DNA of 64,000 nt from Granulicella sp. L56. GTDB taxonomy: Bacteria > Acidobacteriota > Terriglobia > Terriglobales > Acidobacteriaceae. The stretch covers positions 2,252,438-2,316,437 of the forward strand of contig NZ_LMUS01000006.1 in NCBI RefSeq assembly GCF_009765835.1, given 5' to 3'. Positions 43,855-52,883 of this stretch are shown here, one piece after another. Within the stretch, counting starts at the first letter, position 1. Every line of letters begins with the position of its first letter. Under the pieces are notes generated by a model. It worked only from the letters and a program-made list of their open reading frames with translations, had not been told where the DNA came from and did no database searches. Made by a program: the position numbers and the translations under genes.

Positions 43855-45129
43855 ATGTTGAAGCGGTGCAGCGAAGTCGTCAACCCGGGGGCCAGAGCGG
43901 ATATGCAAACCAAAAGTAAGGCGGGACGGCCAAAAGAAAAGCGGCCTTCTGCCGGAGACCTTTCGGAGATGAAGCGCGCGCCAGCTCAGTACCACGTTGA
44001 TGTATTGGGAAAGGGGCTCGATGTTCTTGATAGCCTGCGAGGTGCCTCCGTCGAGTTGCGATTAACGGATATTGCCGAAAAATCCGGGCTGGATATGAGC
44101 ACGACCTTCCGTATGCTTCGTACCCTGGAAGCACATGGCTACGTTGTACGGGACAAGGCGACCAAGCGGTTCAGGCATACCCTGGGTCACAGGAACTATC
44201 GCGTTGGCTATGCTCAACTCTCCACTGATCAGCCCTTTGTTCAGAGGGTGACTCAAGGATTGGTAGACGCCGCAGCCCAGGCCCAGGTGGAGTTGCTTGT
44301 GGTCGACAACAAGGGGAACCCCGAACAAGCCCTAAAGAATGCGGAATGGTTAATTGCACAAAAGGTGGATTTTGTAATTGAGTATGAATTCCATTCTGGA
44401 GTCGGGCCTGCGCTGGCCGATATGTTCCGCAAAGCAGATATACCTCTTCTGGCGATCGATATCCCCATGCCCAGCGCAATTTACTTTGGTGTCGATAACT
44501 ATGAGGTAGGCAGATTAGGCGGACAGGCATTGGCACAGTTTGCCAGTGATCAGTGGAATGGAAACGTAGGCCGCGTTCTGTTGCTGGAACTGCCCGAAGC
44601 TGGTCCCATTCCTCAAGCGCGCGTCCTTGGGACGGTCGACGGAATACGGAGCGTGTTACCCAAATTGGATGACGGAAAAGTGCTTCACAAGGATGGCAAG
44701 GGAACCGAAAAAGGAGGGTATGCGGTTACCCGTCATTTCGCCCAGTCTTTAGGGCGGAAAGAGCATTTGCTGATCGCAGCTTCCAACGACAATTGTACCC
44801 GCGGAGCGATTCGTGCGATCCGGGAGATGAGACGGGAACGGTCTACGGCAATCATGTCGCAGGGATGGGGGCCGGACCTGGATCTCGAGGCCGAACTGCA
44901 AAGCCCCGATAGCCCTCTCATCGGTGCCATAGCCTATTTCCCTGAAAAGTACGGTGAGAGAATCCTGCCGATCGTCCTTCAGTGTTTGAAGCGGCAACAT
45001 GTTTCTCCATCTCACTATTGCGAACACAGGCTGATTCTGCGGGATGGGCTCTTCATGCGCCAGAGTTCGCAAGGAGCCCTCTCCAGTGAAGTCTTTGCAG
45101 TACGTCCTGGAGCAAAAAAATCAAGATGA
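43855..45129 (+). CDS. Transcriptional regulator: IclR-type HTH fused to periplasmic-binding-protein sugar domain
   Basis: A 424-residue cytosolic regulator of unusual build. Residues about 47-110 are an IclR-type winged helix: DVLGKGLDVLDSLRG, LRLTDIAEKSGLDMSTTFRM, LRTLEAHGYVVRD. From about 118 the protein changes to a type I periplasmic-binding fold. Landmarks are FVQRVTQGLVDAAAQAQVEL, LIAQKVDFVIEYEF, DIPLLAIDIPMPSAIYFGVD, GGQALAQFA, and LLIAASNDNCTRGAIRAI. This resembles ribose-type LacI sensors but without a LacI headpiece. It should bind a sugar and change DNA affinity. It stands between the isomerase-family gene (divergent) and the GH39-like glycosidase gene (same direction), so a role as local sugar sensor is likely. 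A second start at 43903 is possible. Confidence 0.85.
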   Translation: MLKRCSEVVNPGARADMQTKSKAGRPKEKRPSAGDLSEMKRAPAQYHVDVLGKGLDVLDSLRGASVELRLTDIAEKSGLDMSTTFRMLRTLEAHGYVVRDKATKRFRHTLGHRNYRVGYAQLSTDQPFVQRVTQGLVDAAAQAQVELLVVDNKGNPEQALKNAEWLIAQKVDFVIEYEFHSGVGPALADMFRKADIPLLAIDIPMPSAIYFGVDNYEVGRLGGQALAQFASDQWNGNVGRVLLLELPEAGPIPQARVLGTVDGIRSVLPKLDDGKVLHKDGKGTEKGGYAVTRHFAQSLGRKEHLLIAASNDNCTRGAIRAIREMRRERSTAIMSQGWGPDLDLEAELQSPDSPLIGAIAYFPEKYGERILPIVLQCLKRQHVSPSHYCEHRLILRDGLFMRQSSQGALSSEVFAVRPGAKKSR

Positions 45130-45316
45130 GCGGCCGCCTGCAAATATTGGCTAGCATCAGCATGGGGAAAGCGTATTCATTTCCCTATCGAAGTGCTCAC
45201 CCTAGATCTTCTGGTGACGAGACGCGGCAGCTTGGCGGACCCAGCTTGATGTTGTTGCGGCCACTCCAGTGGTCAACTCCACCCAGCATCTCCGGAATAA
45301 GGAAGTTTCACTATGG

Positions 45317-45328
45317 GCAATATTGCAG
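45317..45328. promoter_or_regulatory. GCAATATTGC palindrome upstream of glycosidase gene, shared 10-mer with regulator promoter
   Basis: GCAATATTGC (45317-45326) is a perfect palindrome 78 nt before the GH39-like start. The 10-mer AATATTGCAG (45319-45328) recurs exactly at 43752-43761, upstream of the regulator promoter. It is a candidate operator for the IclR/PBP regulator. The 274-bp gap 45130-45403 holds no other supported feature. Confidence 0.35.
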
Positions 45329-45403
45329 CTCGCGCTATCCGGGTAATGACGTTGTGCGACGTGCAATCTTGCCTGACAGCAAAAAAGAAAAGGAGCGTGC
45401 ACC

Positions 45404-46942
45404 ATGCACATAAGATTGGCGACAAAATATCGGTTTCAGCATTACCGGGCAGTAGGTGAATTCGCCCGACTATTTGTTGTGGGCTTTACCTGCGTTGCGA
45501 TGCCTGTCGCGCTGCACGCTCAGCAGCCACTTCAACTGACCATCCACTGGGACAAGACCTCGGTGGTCTCCAAGTCAACGCCTACGTTTCAGATCGTAGT
45601 GAATCCACCTTTGCGGCGAGGTGAGCCGATGAACACTGCCGCCTACAAGGCGGTGAAAGAACTGGGTGCGGACTATGTGCGCTATGTACCCTGGCTTCCG
45701 TATCCCAGGTTGGCAGTGGCGGAGTTAGAGCCATCCACGAAGCAGAAGACCTCGTGGGACTTCAGCCTCATCGATCCTATGACGATTGACTTTCTGAACG
45801 CGACGGAGGGGCATCCGACCGTCATGAATTTCAGCACCATGCCAGCGTGGCTCTTCAAGACCGATAAGCCGGTGACTTATCCGGCCGATCCCAATCAGCC
45901 GGTCTGGAACTACACGCAAGGCACGGAATTGCGCGATCCCACCGGCAAAGAGGTGGGCGACTACTATGAGCGGCTAGTGAGTTGGTATGTAAATGGTGGC
46001 TTCACCGATGAGAATGGAGTGCGGCATGAGTCCGGCCATCATTACAAGTTCCCGGTGTGGGAAGTATTGAATGAGGTGGAATCGGAGCATTCTACGACGC
46101 CCCAGGATTACACCAAACGGTATGATGCCATCGTCGAAGGGATTCGTCGCGCCAGCCCTGATACAAAGTTCATGGGCATGGCGCTTGCGGCACCTAAAGA
46201 ACATCCGGAGTTTTTTGAATACTTTCTCAATCCGGCCAATCACAAGCACGGCATCCCGCTGGATTACATCTCGTACCACTTCTACGCGTCTCCCACACGC
46301 TCGCAGAACATCTCAGACTGGCAATACACGTTCTTCGATCAGGCGGATGGATTCTTGAGCACGGTGCGATTCGCCGAGAGTATTCGCAAGCGGCTCTCGC
46401 CGGAGACAAAGACGGACCTGGATGAGTTAGGTGTCATTCTACCGACCGATAACACCGCAGCGGACAAGGTGCCACCGCCAGCCGGCTACTATAACCTGGC
46501 TGGCTCTTTGTACGCGTATTTATATATAGAGCTTTCACGACTACAGATCGACGTCATCGGCGAATCGCAGCTTGTTGGCTATCCAACGCAGTATCCCAGT
46601 GTGAGCATGATGAACTGGATCAACAACAAACCGAACCCGCGCTTCTGGGTACTCAAGCTGATCAAGGACAACTTCCATGCGGGCGACTCGCTGGTGGAGA
46701 CAAATTTAGGAGGTCCGGCTTCGAGCGATGTTGAGGCACAGGGCTTCCTTACCACTGACGGCCACAAACTTCTGCTGGCTAACAAGCGGGATCATGCTGT
46801 CGAGGTTGAGCTGCCGGATGCACAGAAGGCGAGTGCGCTGACAGTGGATGAGTCGACAGGGGATGAACCAGCACACAGCGTGAAGCTGGCGGACGGCAAG
46901 ATCAAACTGGAACCCTTTGCTGTGTCGGTGGTGAGTTGGTGA
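45404..46942 (+). CDS. Secreted GH39-like (clan GH-A) glycoside hydrolase
   Basis: A 512-residue exported glycosidase with a signal segment ending VALHAQ (about residue 40). It has a (beta/alpha)8 barrel in which WEVLNE at 219-224 puts the acid/base Glu at E224, directly after Asn, the clan GH-A signature. DLDELGV around E341 offers the nucleophile, and DYISYHFY lies between them. A C-terminal beta domain (LLLANKRDHAVEVELPD, then VDESTGDEP) follows. The layout fits GH39-type xylosidase/iduronidase relatives, but the family assignment is tentative. ATG 45404 has AGGAG eight nt upstream. A mutarotase gene begins 2 nt after its stop, so product sugar and mutarotase are probably linked. Confidence 0.8.
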   Translation: MHIRLATKYRFQHYRAVGEFARLFVVGFTCVAMPVALHAQQPLQLTIHWDKTSVVSKSTPTFQIVVNPPLRRGEPMNTAAYKAVKELGADYVRYVPWLPYPRLAVAELEPSTKQKTSWDFSLIDPMTIDFLNATEGHPTVMNFSTMPAWLFKTDKPVTYPADPNQPVWNYTQGTELRDPTGKEVGDYYERLVSWYVNGGFTDENGVRHESGHHYKFPVWEVLNEVESEHSTTPQDYTKRYDAIVEGIRRASPDTKFMGMALAAPKEHPEFFEYFLNPANHKHGIPLDYISYHFYASPTRSQNISDWQYTFFDQADGFLSTVRFAESIRKRLSPETKTDLDELGVILPTDNTAADKVPPPAGYYNLAGSLYAYLYIELSRLQIDVIGESQLVGYPTQYPSVSMMNWINNKPNPRFWVLKLIKDNFHAGDSLVETNLGGPASSDVEAQGFLTTDGHKLLLANKRDHAVEVELPDAQKASALTVDESTGDEPAHSVKLADGKIKLEPFAVSVVSW

Positions 46943-46944
46943 CG

Positions 46945-47298
46945 ATGAATCCGAAGACCGATTTCACCGAAGACCAACCGGTAAAGAGGTTCGCCTTCAT
47001 TCTTCGGCTGCGGGAGGGCGCAGCCGAAGCCTATGAAAAGGCGCATCAAGAGGTTTGGCCCGAGATGCGCGAGATGCTAAAGAGCGGAGGCATCAGCGAA
47101 TATTCCATCTTCCGCCGGGATAACTTGCTGCTGCTTACCTTCAAGGCGGTGGACTTCGAGGCCACCTGGAGCCAGTTCGATGATCACCCGGTAAACCTGC
47201 GCTGGCAGAAAGCCATGGAACCATTTTTTACGACACAGGAGGGCCTGCGCCCCGGAGAACGCTTCCCAATGATGGAGGAAGTTTTCTTTCTGCCCTGA
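46945..47298 (+). CDS. rhaM: L-rhamnose / L-fucose mutarotase family protein
   Basis: A 117-residue dimeric alpha/beta-barrel protein of the RhaM (YiiL) family, which speeds the alpha/beta anomer exchange of 6-deoxyhexoses such as L-rhamnose. Landmarks are RFAFILRLREGAAEAYEKAH with the catalytic Tyr/His area, EVWPEMREMLKSGGISEYSI, DNLLLLTFKAV and a C-terminal EEVFFLP. ATG 46945 comes 2 nt after the glycosidase stop; a TTG at 46936 is an alternative overlapping start. Tight coupling to the GH39-like gene supports a shared sugar. The gene is convergent with the downstream TonB receptor (206-nt gap without an obvious terminator). Confidence 0.88.
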   Translation: MNPKTDFTEDQPVKRFAFILRLREGAAEAYEKAHQEVWPEMREMLKSGGISEYSIFRRDNLLLLTFKAVDFEATWSQFDDHPVNLRWQKAMEPFFTTQEGLRPGERFPMMEEVFFLP

Positions 47299-47504
47299 AA
47301 GCGAGTGATTCACCAAAGAGCACATCACCGTATTCTCAGGAGAGAGCGCTTACTTGAGGTAGAAACGCACGATTGAAGCGATTGATTACCGAGCTGAAGA
47401 TGGATGCGGAGAAGAGGCATCGCCCGATTGTCCAATCTTCTGTTTAGAACAAGTCTTGGAACGGCAGACAATCGCAGCTAAGACTCGAATACCAAGATCG
47501 ACCG

Positions 47505-50500
47505 TTAAAATGAGAACTTCGCTGCCAGTTGTATAAGGCGAGGAGTCGCAGCACTCTCAATCTGACCGAAGCTGGGATCTTCTCTCTGTCCGTCAACCGA
47601 TGCCGGGCCATAGAACTGAGCATGATTAAAGACGTTGAACGCCTCCGCTCGAAACTCCAGTGACTTTGTGTCGGCTAAGCGCAAACCCTTTTGAAGCGTC
47701 ATGTCGAAGTTCTCAATCCCCGGACCATAGAAGATTCGGCGCTTGGCGTTTCCAAGCTGACCAAGATTCTCTTCTGGAAATAGCGCAGCATTGAAAGCTG
47801 GACGACCATTGCGACCGTTCGTATTGATTTTGAGTGTACCCGGCAGGTGCTGCGGAGTATCGAGCAGATAGTTATTCGCGCCGTTTCCAAGTGTGCCGAG
47901 AAGGGAGTTATCCGAGTTGTCAAATAACGTTACAGGAAAGCCGGTAGTGAAGCGGGCTGTGCCGGAGAGACTCCATTGCTCTGTAAGACGATTGCTTTTA
48001 CGCAGAAGCTCGGTAACGGGCAGCGCCAACGTATAGCTCCCTACAAAAGCGTGCTTCATATCCCACGCTGAGATAGTACGACTTTGCCGGGGATCAATCG
48101 GATTGAGCTGTTCTCCGAGATTTGATCCTTGATCAATCGACTTTGCATAGGTGTAGCTCAGCAGGAACTGTGATCCGTAGTGCTGATAACGGAGAGTGGC
48201 TTCGAGAGCGTTGTAATTTGAATTCGCGATGGAGCTATCGGAGGTGTTCTCTCCATAGCTCGGCCCCTGCCCGACGCGGGTTCCCTGGATCGTTTGTCCG
48301 GCACTGTTGGTATACGGCGAGTCCTCGCCGAAGGGACTGCAGCCGGGGAGACTCAAGCACAGAGCAGGATTGCCTGGGTTGACTGAGACAAGCGCAAGCA
48401 GGCGGTGACCCTGGTTCCCGACGTAGCTCACAGTCAATAGAGTATTTTTTGTAATCTGCCGCTGAATTGAAAGCATGTAGTTGCTGGTATAGGCCGCGCG
48501 ATTGGTGTGATTGAAGAATGGGTCTGCTGCAAGAGGCAGGAAGTTCGCCCAGTTGACTGAAGTATCAAAATTGGAAGCGGAGACGCTGTGCGACGGAAAG
48601 GGGAATGGAAAACGCTGTCCATTGTTCACCCCCGTAGCGGCTGTAATGAACGGTGTCGCCAGTAACGGAGGGCCAGGACTGAGGTAGTTGAAACCGAAGG
48701 GAGGAACTGAGTACATGATGCCTGTCGAAAGGCCCTGAAACGCGGTGTAGAAGAGGCCATAGCTGGCACGAATGCTGCTCTGCCCATTGCTTCCGAAGAT
48801 CCTGCTCCAGATTCCTCGATCAAATTGCGGTGAATATGCGAGGCCGATTCTCGGCGCAAAATTCTTGTAGCCGGTTGGGGCAAGTGTCTTCGGCACACCA
48901 GGATCGCCCGCGACGACCAGCCCTGAAGGAGCCCCCGGATAGAGCGTTGACTGCGCTCCGGGTATATAGGTCTGGATTTGGTTGAACTTTTCCCACCAGG
49001 GCATGATGACATCCCAGCGAAGGCCAGCGTTGATCGTTAGGTTCTTTCGCGCCCGCCAACTGTCCTGTGCGTACAGGCCGAAATAGCGATTTCGTAGATA
49101 GAACGGCTGACCGGAAGATTGGGTGAAATTACTTGGAGTACCCAACAGAAAATCGGCATATGGATTGCCCGTCTCGGTGCCGTTAATGTTGAAGGTCCCG
49201 TTGAAGGTGGCGTTCGGGTGTTCGTTGACTTCATCCGCATGGAACTGACCGCCAAACTTGAGCGTGTGAGAACCCATCGCTCTGGAGATTCCGTCACTCA
49301 CGTACCAGGTATTGTTTACCTGCGTCAGATTAGTGATCGGCACGCCCATGATAAATGTGGGGAAGGTGATGTTCTCCACGCCTTCGAACTGTGGAGCCTG
49401 CACATAAATCCCTGAATCAGTTCCAGATGCAAAGCCTTGCGATGCCAGGCTAACGCCGAGGCCGCCCTTCGGCTGGCCGATGATGTTTGCATCGCGGAGA
49501 TAGCCAACGTGAAATTCATTGACAGTGTTTATGCCAAGAACCTTCGTATCCCCCAGAGAGAAGAGTTGTGCACGCCCGATTGTCAGCGCATCGAATCCGG
49601 GAATGCTCGCTCCGGCGACCGCCCCTGGATATGGATTGTCCAGTCGGTAGTCATCTAAGAAGTAATAGCCGGACAACTGCCCTAGCCTGTTATTGAGGTC
49701 GACGCGTACCGATCCTTTATCATCCCGAACCGTCTGCGAAAACGCTGACGTTGAAAACTGACTCGTACCCGAGTTCGGAGATGGAATGTATTGCAGAAGG
49801 TTATTGGCCGGCTCCGACCATGCACTTTGTGGAATCACTCCATTTGGAAAGACGGCAGCGTATGCTTCTCCTGAAGCGACCGCATAGCCAAGTTTCTGCG
49901 TCAGCAGAGAAGCCAGATAGGGACCGCTCACATTCCCTGTAAGCGCATTCATCTGTGTCTTCGGATCGAAAAAGTTGCCGTTGCGCTGCGCGACGGTAGG
50001 AACTGAGATGTTCCCTGTCGAAACTCCCTGAGTCGTGCGTGTTCCCTGATAGTCGGTGAAGAAGAAGAGCTTGTCGCTTTTGATCGGTCCTCCGATAGCT
50101 CCGCCAAACTGACTCTGATTGAAGGCGGAGCGGGTAGGATCGAAGTAGCCCCTTGCATCCAGATTTGTGTTGCGAAAAAACTCGAACGCTCTGCCGTGAA
50201 ATTGATTAGACCCTAGCTTGGTGATGACGGTGACAATTCCGCCGTTGTAGTTTCCGTACTCAGGATCGAAATTCGTAGTCAGTACGCGGAACTGCTCGAT
50301 TGAATCAAGATCTGGGATGATCGAGGTGCCGCCATTCATGTGCTCCTGTACGTCAATTCCGTTCACTAGAAATCCGTTGGAGGACTCGCGCTGGCCGTTG
50401 ATGGAGAGGTTGCCTGGATTCAAATTGCCAGACGGATCGATGCCGCCGGTGACGCCTGCCATAATGACAGAGCTGGGTAACAAGGTTGAGATAGGGGCCA

Positions 50501-51020
50501 CGCCCGGTTGAATTGCCAGTAGGTCAGTGTAGCTACGCCCGTTCAATGGGAGCGCTGTCATCTGTGATCCCGATACAACTTCGCCAAGGTTCGTTGTCGA
50601 GGTCTCTACCTGCACACCAGTCTCACTTGTGACTGTCACGGTGTCAGACTGTGACCCTACGGCTAGAGCGACATCCACCCGAATAGCTGAAGCCGCGTCC
50701 ACTGTCAGATTTGCCTTTCGCTGCGGAGCGAATCCGCTAGCTTCGATGGTGAGATCGTAGCGTCCGACCGGAAGGTCTGGGAATGAGTAGAGTCCTTGCT
50801 TGTCGGAGATGCCTTGGTAGATCGTTCGCTGGGCGAGATTGATCAGTTTCAGCGTGGCTCCTTGAATTACAGCCCCGCTTTGGTCCGCAATCGCACCGGA
50901 AATGCTACCCCCAGTTGCTGCCAGTAAGTAACCGGCTGCAAGAAAAAGAAATAAAAAAACCAGAAGATAACGAGCTGTTCTGGCCACAATAATGGATGAA
51001 ACCAATCTCTGTCTGAACAA
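47505..51020 (-). CDS. TonB-dependent receptor, Oar-like, likely glycan importer of this locus
   Basis: A 1171-residue outer-membrane receptor. The start is TTG 51020 with GGAG seven nt before it; the signal segment is LLVFLFLFLAAGYLLAA. The carboxypeptidase-regulatory domain is at about 38-120 (GGSISGAIADQSGAVIQGAT), a plug-like region follows (QMTALPLNGRSYTDLLAIQ), and the long barrel ends in TPRLIQLAAKFSF. Repeated QRQITKNT..SYVGNQGHRL and WRARKNLTINAGLRW blocks are usual in Oar-like barrels. It faces the glycosidase and mutarotase genes and probably supplies uptake of the same oligosaccharide; that is contextual. The 400 bp upstream show no obvious operator. Confidence 0.9.
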   Translation of the reverse strand: MFRQRLVSSIIVARTARYLLVFLFLFLAAGYLLAATGGSISGAIADQSGAVIQGATLKLINLAQRTIYQGISDKQGLYSFPDLPVGRYDLTIEASGFAPQRKANLTVDAASAIRVDVALAVGSQSDTVTVTSETGVQVETSTTNLGEVVSGSQMTALPLNGRSYTDLLAIQPGVAPISTLLPSSVIMAGVTGGIDPSGNLNPGNLSINGQRESSNGFLVNGIDVQEHMNGGTSIIPDLDSIEQFRVLTTNFDPEYGNYNGGIVTVITKLGSNQFHGRAFEFFRNTNLDARGYFDPTRSAFNQSQFGGAIGGPIKSDKLFFFTDYQGTRTTQGVSTGNISVPTVAQRNGNFFDPKTQMNALTGNVSGPYLASLLTQKLGYAVASGEAYAAVFPNGVIPQSAWSEPANNLLQYIPSPNSGTSQFSTSAFSQTVRDDKGSVRVDLNNRLGQLSGYYFLDDYRLDNPYPGAVAGASIPGFDALTIGRAQLFSLGDTKVLGINTVNEFHVGYLRDANIIGQPKGGLGVSLASQGFASGTDSGIYVQAPQFEGVENITFPTFIMGVPITNLTQVNNTWYVSDGISRAMGSHTLKFGGQFHADEVNEHPNATFNGTFNINGTETGNPYADFLLGTPSNFTQSSGQPFYLRNRYFGLYAQDSWRARKNLTINAGLRWDVIMPWWEKFNQIQTYIPGAQSTLYPGAPSGLVVAGDPGVPKTLAPTGYKNFAPRIGLAYSPQFDRGIWSRIFGSNGQSSIRASYGLFYTAFQGLSTGIMYSVPPFGFNYLSPGPPLLATPFITAATGVNNGQRFPFPFPSHSVSASNFDTSVNWANFLPLAADPFFNHTNRAAYTSNYMLSIQRQITKNTLLTVSYVGNQGHRLLALVSVNPGNPALCLSLPGCSPFGEDSPYTNSAGQTIQGTRVGQGPSYGENTSDSSIANSNYNALEATLRYQHYGSQFLLSYTYAKSIDQGSNLGEQLNPIDPRQSRTISAWDMKHAFVGSYTLALPVTELLRKSNRLTEQWSLSGTARFTTGFPVTLFDNSDNSLLGTLGNGANNYLLDTPQHLPGTLKINTNGRNGRPAFNAALFPEENLGQLGNAKRRIFYGPGIENFDMTLQKGLRLADTKSLEFRAEAFNVFNHAQFYGPASVDGQREDPSFGQIESAATPRLIQLAAKFSF

Positions 51021-51320
51021 TTCCCACTCCAGGCTTAGCTATTGCGGCAAACGGAGCGCAAAAAAAACAAAGACTTAGCGTCTCGACGCCCTATACTCAC
51101 GCAAATGATCAAGAAATGAAGTCGCGATCGTCGCTGGATCTCAAGAAAAGCCTCAGCGGTTTGCGACCTTCTATCGTGCTGGATTGCATCGAGCGCCGGG
51201 ACAACAAGCGCACCCGGCATTGCCGCAGCATAAACGCACCAGCGCCATATCGAGTTTATGGTTGTATTCGCGACTGCTCATAGTGCTTATAACAAAATTA
51301 GCAAAAGGAGGGGTACTTTA

Positions 51321-51413
51321 GTGGTCGACGCAGAGTATCTTTCGGCCATTTCTTGCGTTCCCCTTTTATTTGAACGCGTAGCCACCACGCTTGGTACGAT
51401 CAGGCAGGAGTGA
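51321..51413 (+). CDS. Candidate 30-aa leader peptide ahead of the histidine kinase
   Basis: A short ORF, GTG 51321 to TGA 51413, has an excellent ribosome site (AAAAGGAGGGG, eight nt before the GTG). Its TGA ends 4 nt before the kinase ATG, and the kinase's own AGGAG lies inside its last codons. The product begins VDAEYLSAISCVPLLFERV when read after the first residue. It has no known domain. Translation of this ORF would control access to the kinase start, so I read it as a coupling or leader peptide. It may also be a chance frame. The remainder of 51021-51320 holds no supported feature. Confidence 0.45.
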   Translation: MVDAEYLSAISCVPLLFERVATTLGTIRQE

Positions 51414-51417
51414 ATGT

Positions 51418-52818
51418 ATGACTCGATGGTGGTTGCGGCAGCGTCCGACAAGCGTATTCGCAGCATCTGGCATTCTCATCTCCGTCATTGCCGTGTGTGA
51501 TTGGAGATTTGTAATTAACGCAACGCTTGGTTTCTTATACATCTTTCCCATCGCAATGCTGGGAACGATCATGCGCAGATGGCAACTGTTGTTAGTTGCT
51601 GTCTTCTGCATGTACCTGTCAATAAAGCTCGATTCCTTTCCTATGGATATGGAAATCCCGCGAAGCATTCTGATCTTTTTGACCCTGGCCACTACAGGGC
51701 TGCTCTCCCGAGGGATAGCGAAGGGATATCGATCAGAAATGGCTAGCCTGGCGCGGCTGAGAGAAGAAATGGCGGCGCGCCAAACGGAGGTAGAAGCCCG
51801 GCTTGCGGCAGAAGAGCAGTTGGAGTTTCTGATTCAAAGCAGTCCAGCTGCTGTTCTCACAATGACTTCGGATGGACAGATACTCCTGGCCAACCCGGCC
51901 GCACATCTGTTGCTTGACGTTCCTGTGGGCAGTCTTGTCGGAAGGCGTATTGCGCGCTACATTCCTGCGCTCGGTTCCGTTCCTTCTCTTGACGAGACGA
52001 CTAATATCTATCGAACCGAGATGCAGACACGAGGCCAGCGGGAACAAGGGGATGTGTTCCTCGCCAACGTGTTCTTCTCAACCTACCGTACGGCAGCAGG
52101 GCCACGGTTGGCGGCGCTTATTGTGGACGCATCTGAGCATCTACGTGAGCGCGAGGAGTCGAGTTTTCAACAGCTCTTGGCAGGATCGCGCATTCTAGTA
52201 GCAGCCGTATCGCATGAGGTGAGAAATGTATGCGGAGCGATCGGAGTGGTTCACGAGAACTTAGCCAGGAGCGGGCTGTTACGCGAAAATCAGGATTTTG
52301 AATCTCTTGGCTCTCTTATTCAGACACTCAGCAAGATCGCTTCACTCGAGTTGAAGCGTTCCACGGGAGGTCTCACGTTCTCGCATTTCGATATCCAAGA
52401 GGTACTGACTGATTTGCGGATTGTGCTCGAGCCTTCCTGTGAAGATTCGGAGATCGAGCTTCGATGGAATATCCCCGGGGATCTTCCCCGCGCTCGCGCG
52501 GATCGTCAGTTGCTGATGCAGATATTGCTTAATTTGACGAAGAATAGTCAGCGCGCCCTGGAAAACACCAAGATCAAGTGGATTGAAATCGTAGCGCGAA
52601 GGACGTCGGAAGGTATTTCAATTTCTGTTACCGACAGTGGCCCCGGTATCCCTATCGGACACGAGCTGTTTCAACCTTTGCAAAGAGGCGCACATGCAAC
52701 GGGATTGGGCCTATATCTGTCACGTGCTTTCGCTCGCTCGTTTCAGGGTGATCTTCGTCAGGTTCCTACTGCAGTGGGGTGTTCTTTTATTCTGGATCTC
52801 CTGGCACTACCGGACTAG
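51418..52818 (+). CDS. Membrane-anchored sensor histidine kinase with PAS domain
   Basis: A 466-residue kinase. Three or four N-terminal helices (about residues 11-100) form a small membrane sensor. A coiled segment (104-136, RLREEMAARQTEVEARLAAE) leads to a PAS domain (about 136-240, FLIQSSPAAVLTMTSDGQIL). The dimerisation/phosphoacceptor helix has H266 in VAAVSHEVRN. The ATP-binding domain has the N box LNLTKNSQRA, the G1 box DSGPGIP and the G2 box ATGLGLYLSRA. ATG 51418 follows CAGGAG. The response regulator gene stands head-to-head at the 3' end (65-nt gap, convergent), and it is the obvious partner. The signal is unknown. Confidence 0.9.
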   Translation: MTRWWLRQRPTSVFAASGILISVIAVCDWRFVINATLGFLYIFPIAMLGTIMRRWQLLLVAVFCMYLSIKLDSFPMDMEIPRSILIFLTLATTGLLSRGIAKGYRSEMASLARLREEMAARQTEVEARLAAEEQLEFLIQSSPAAVLTMTSDGQILLANPAAHLLLDVPVGSLVGRRIARYIPALGSVPSLDETTNIYRTEMQTRGQREQGDVFLANVFFSTYRTAAGPRLAALIVDASEHLREREESSFQQLLAGSRILVAAVSHEVRNVCGAIGVVHENLARSGLLRENQDFESLGSLIQTLSKIASLELKRSTGGLTFSHFDIQEVLTDLRIVLEPSCEDSEIELRWNIPGDLPRARADRQLLMQILLNLTKNSQRALENTKIKWIEIVARRTSEGISISVTDSGPGIPIGHELFQPLQRGAHATGLGLYLSRAFARSFQGDLRQVPTAVGCSFILDLLALPD

Positions 52819-52883
52819 CATTAGCAATGCTGGCTTGAGACGAGGGATGGATGGCAGGCCCTTTTCCATATTCTTCTGGACCG

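Noticed and set aside
45126-45413. Plus-strand frame between regulator and glycosidase
   Set aside because: No domain, no ribosome site, and it contains the candidate operator palindrome.
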